The notes under the pieces: generated by a model
Databases searched by the model: none
Seen by the model: only the letters and a program-made list of their open reading frames with translations
Told to the model about the DNA's origin: nothing
Made by a program: the position numbers and the translations under genes
Shown: positions 63,867 to 64,000 of the stretch, piece by piece
Numbering within the stretch: the first letter of the stretch is position 1
Layout of the letters: the number at the start of each line of letters is the position of its first letter
NCBI RefSeq assembly: GCF_014208105.1
Contig: NZ_JACHMQ010000001.1
Span: 2,170,001 to 2,234,000 of the forward strand
Source: Actinomadura coerulea
Lineage (GTDB): Bacteria > Actinomycetota > Actinomycetes > Streptosporangiales > Streptosporangiaceae
Reading direction: 5' to 3'
Length of the DNA stretch: 64,000 nucleotides

Positions 63867-64000
63867 AGCTTCGCCCGGATCTCGTCGTTCCAGATCTGCC
63901 GCTTCTTCTCCAGCGGGAGATGGCACGCCGCCTTGTGCCCGGGTTCGGCCTCGATCAGCTCGGGCCGCTCGGTCGTGCTCTTGTCCCCGTTGAGGTCACT
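63863..64000 (-). CDS. C-terminal end of an OppD/DppD-type ABC ATPase (partial)
   Basis: Only the last 45 codons are inside the window; the gene continues past the right edge. The frame ends [26 protein letters not shown]. The GHxAACHLP motif is the typical end of dipeptide/oligopeptide transporter ATPases, and the adjoining overlapping OppF-type gene supports this. The body of the protein, including nucleotide-binding motifs, is not visible. Confidence 0.75.
   Translation of the reverse strand, partial: SDLNGDKSTTERPELIEAEPGHKAACHLPLEKKRQIWNDEIRAKL

Overview
The window is very GC-rich, densely packed DNA with GTG/TTG starts, many 4-base stop/start overlaps, lipobox lipoproteins, an F420-type luciferase-like oxidoreductase and a complete Pup-proteasome locus. 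These traits point to an actinomycete. The gene order around the proteasome and Tat genes suggests a Streptosporangiales/Thermomonosporaceae (Actinomadura-like) chromosome; that placement is inference, not shown by a marker gene. No tRNA, rRNA, CRISPR array, transposase, integrase or phage gene was seen. Genes fill the window from edge to edge, with no gene-free stretch above 300 bases.

Bases 1-16,800 are mostly carbohydrate uptake. A plus-strand operon (ROK protein cut by the left edge, lipoprotein sugar binder, two permeases, GH4 glycosidase, BadF-type sugar kinase) has no ATPase of its own. An F420 oxidoreductase converges on an Lrp regulator. A LacI regulator is divergent from an MsiK/UgpC-like ATPase, with two good LacI-type operators between them. 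A minus-strand operon (ATPase, binding protein, two permeases) follows; one of its permeases carries an inserted beta-sandwich-like domain. An M24 peptidase closes this part.

Bases 16,800-36,200 are mixed housekeeping and accessory metabolism: a 5'-3' exonuclease, a Crp/Fnr regulator, an RNB ribonuclease, a nitrite-assimilation operon (NirB, a NasB-like flavoprotein, and an amidohydrolase fused to DUF2470), a sirtuin, a DUF4142 lipoprotein, a large FAD/Fe-S oxidase translationally coupled to a MarR regulator, a GH15 glucoamylase-like enzyme, an ABC-2 exporter pair and a DUF2236 oxygenase.

Bases 36,200-56,000 hold a block read almost entirely on the minus strand and ordered from right to left: M50 protease, trmI, arc (Mpa), dop, pup, prcB, prcA, pafA, FKBP lipoprotein, a SufR-like regulator, a DUF3291 protein, pafB, pafC, a small membrane protein, tatA, tatC and a HelY helicase. 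Dop deamidates the Gln C-terminus of Pup, PafA ligates Pup to targets, Arc unfolds them into the PrcAB core, and PafBC is the DNA-damage regulator known from mycobacteria. Only a DUF3866 gene in the middle is on the plus strand.

Bases 55,900-64,000 contain a RecB-type nuclease with a probable Fe-S cysteine set, a NarL-type two-component system, a MacB-type ABC exporter, a strong bidirectional terminator, and the ends of an oligopeptide ABC operon that runs off the right edge.
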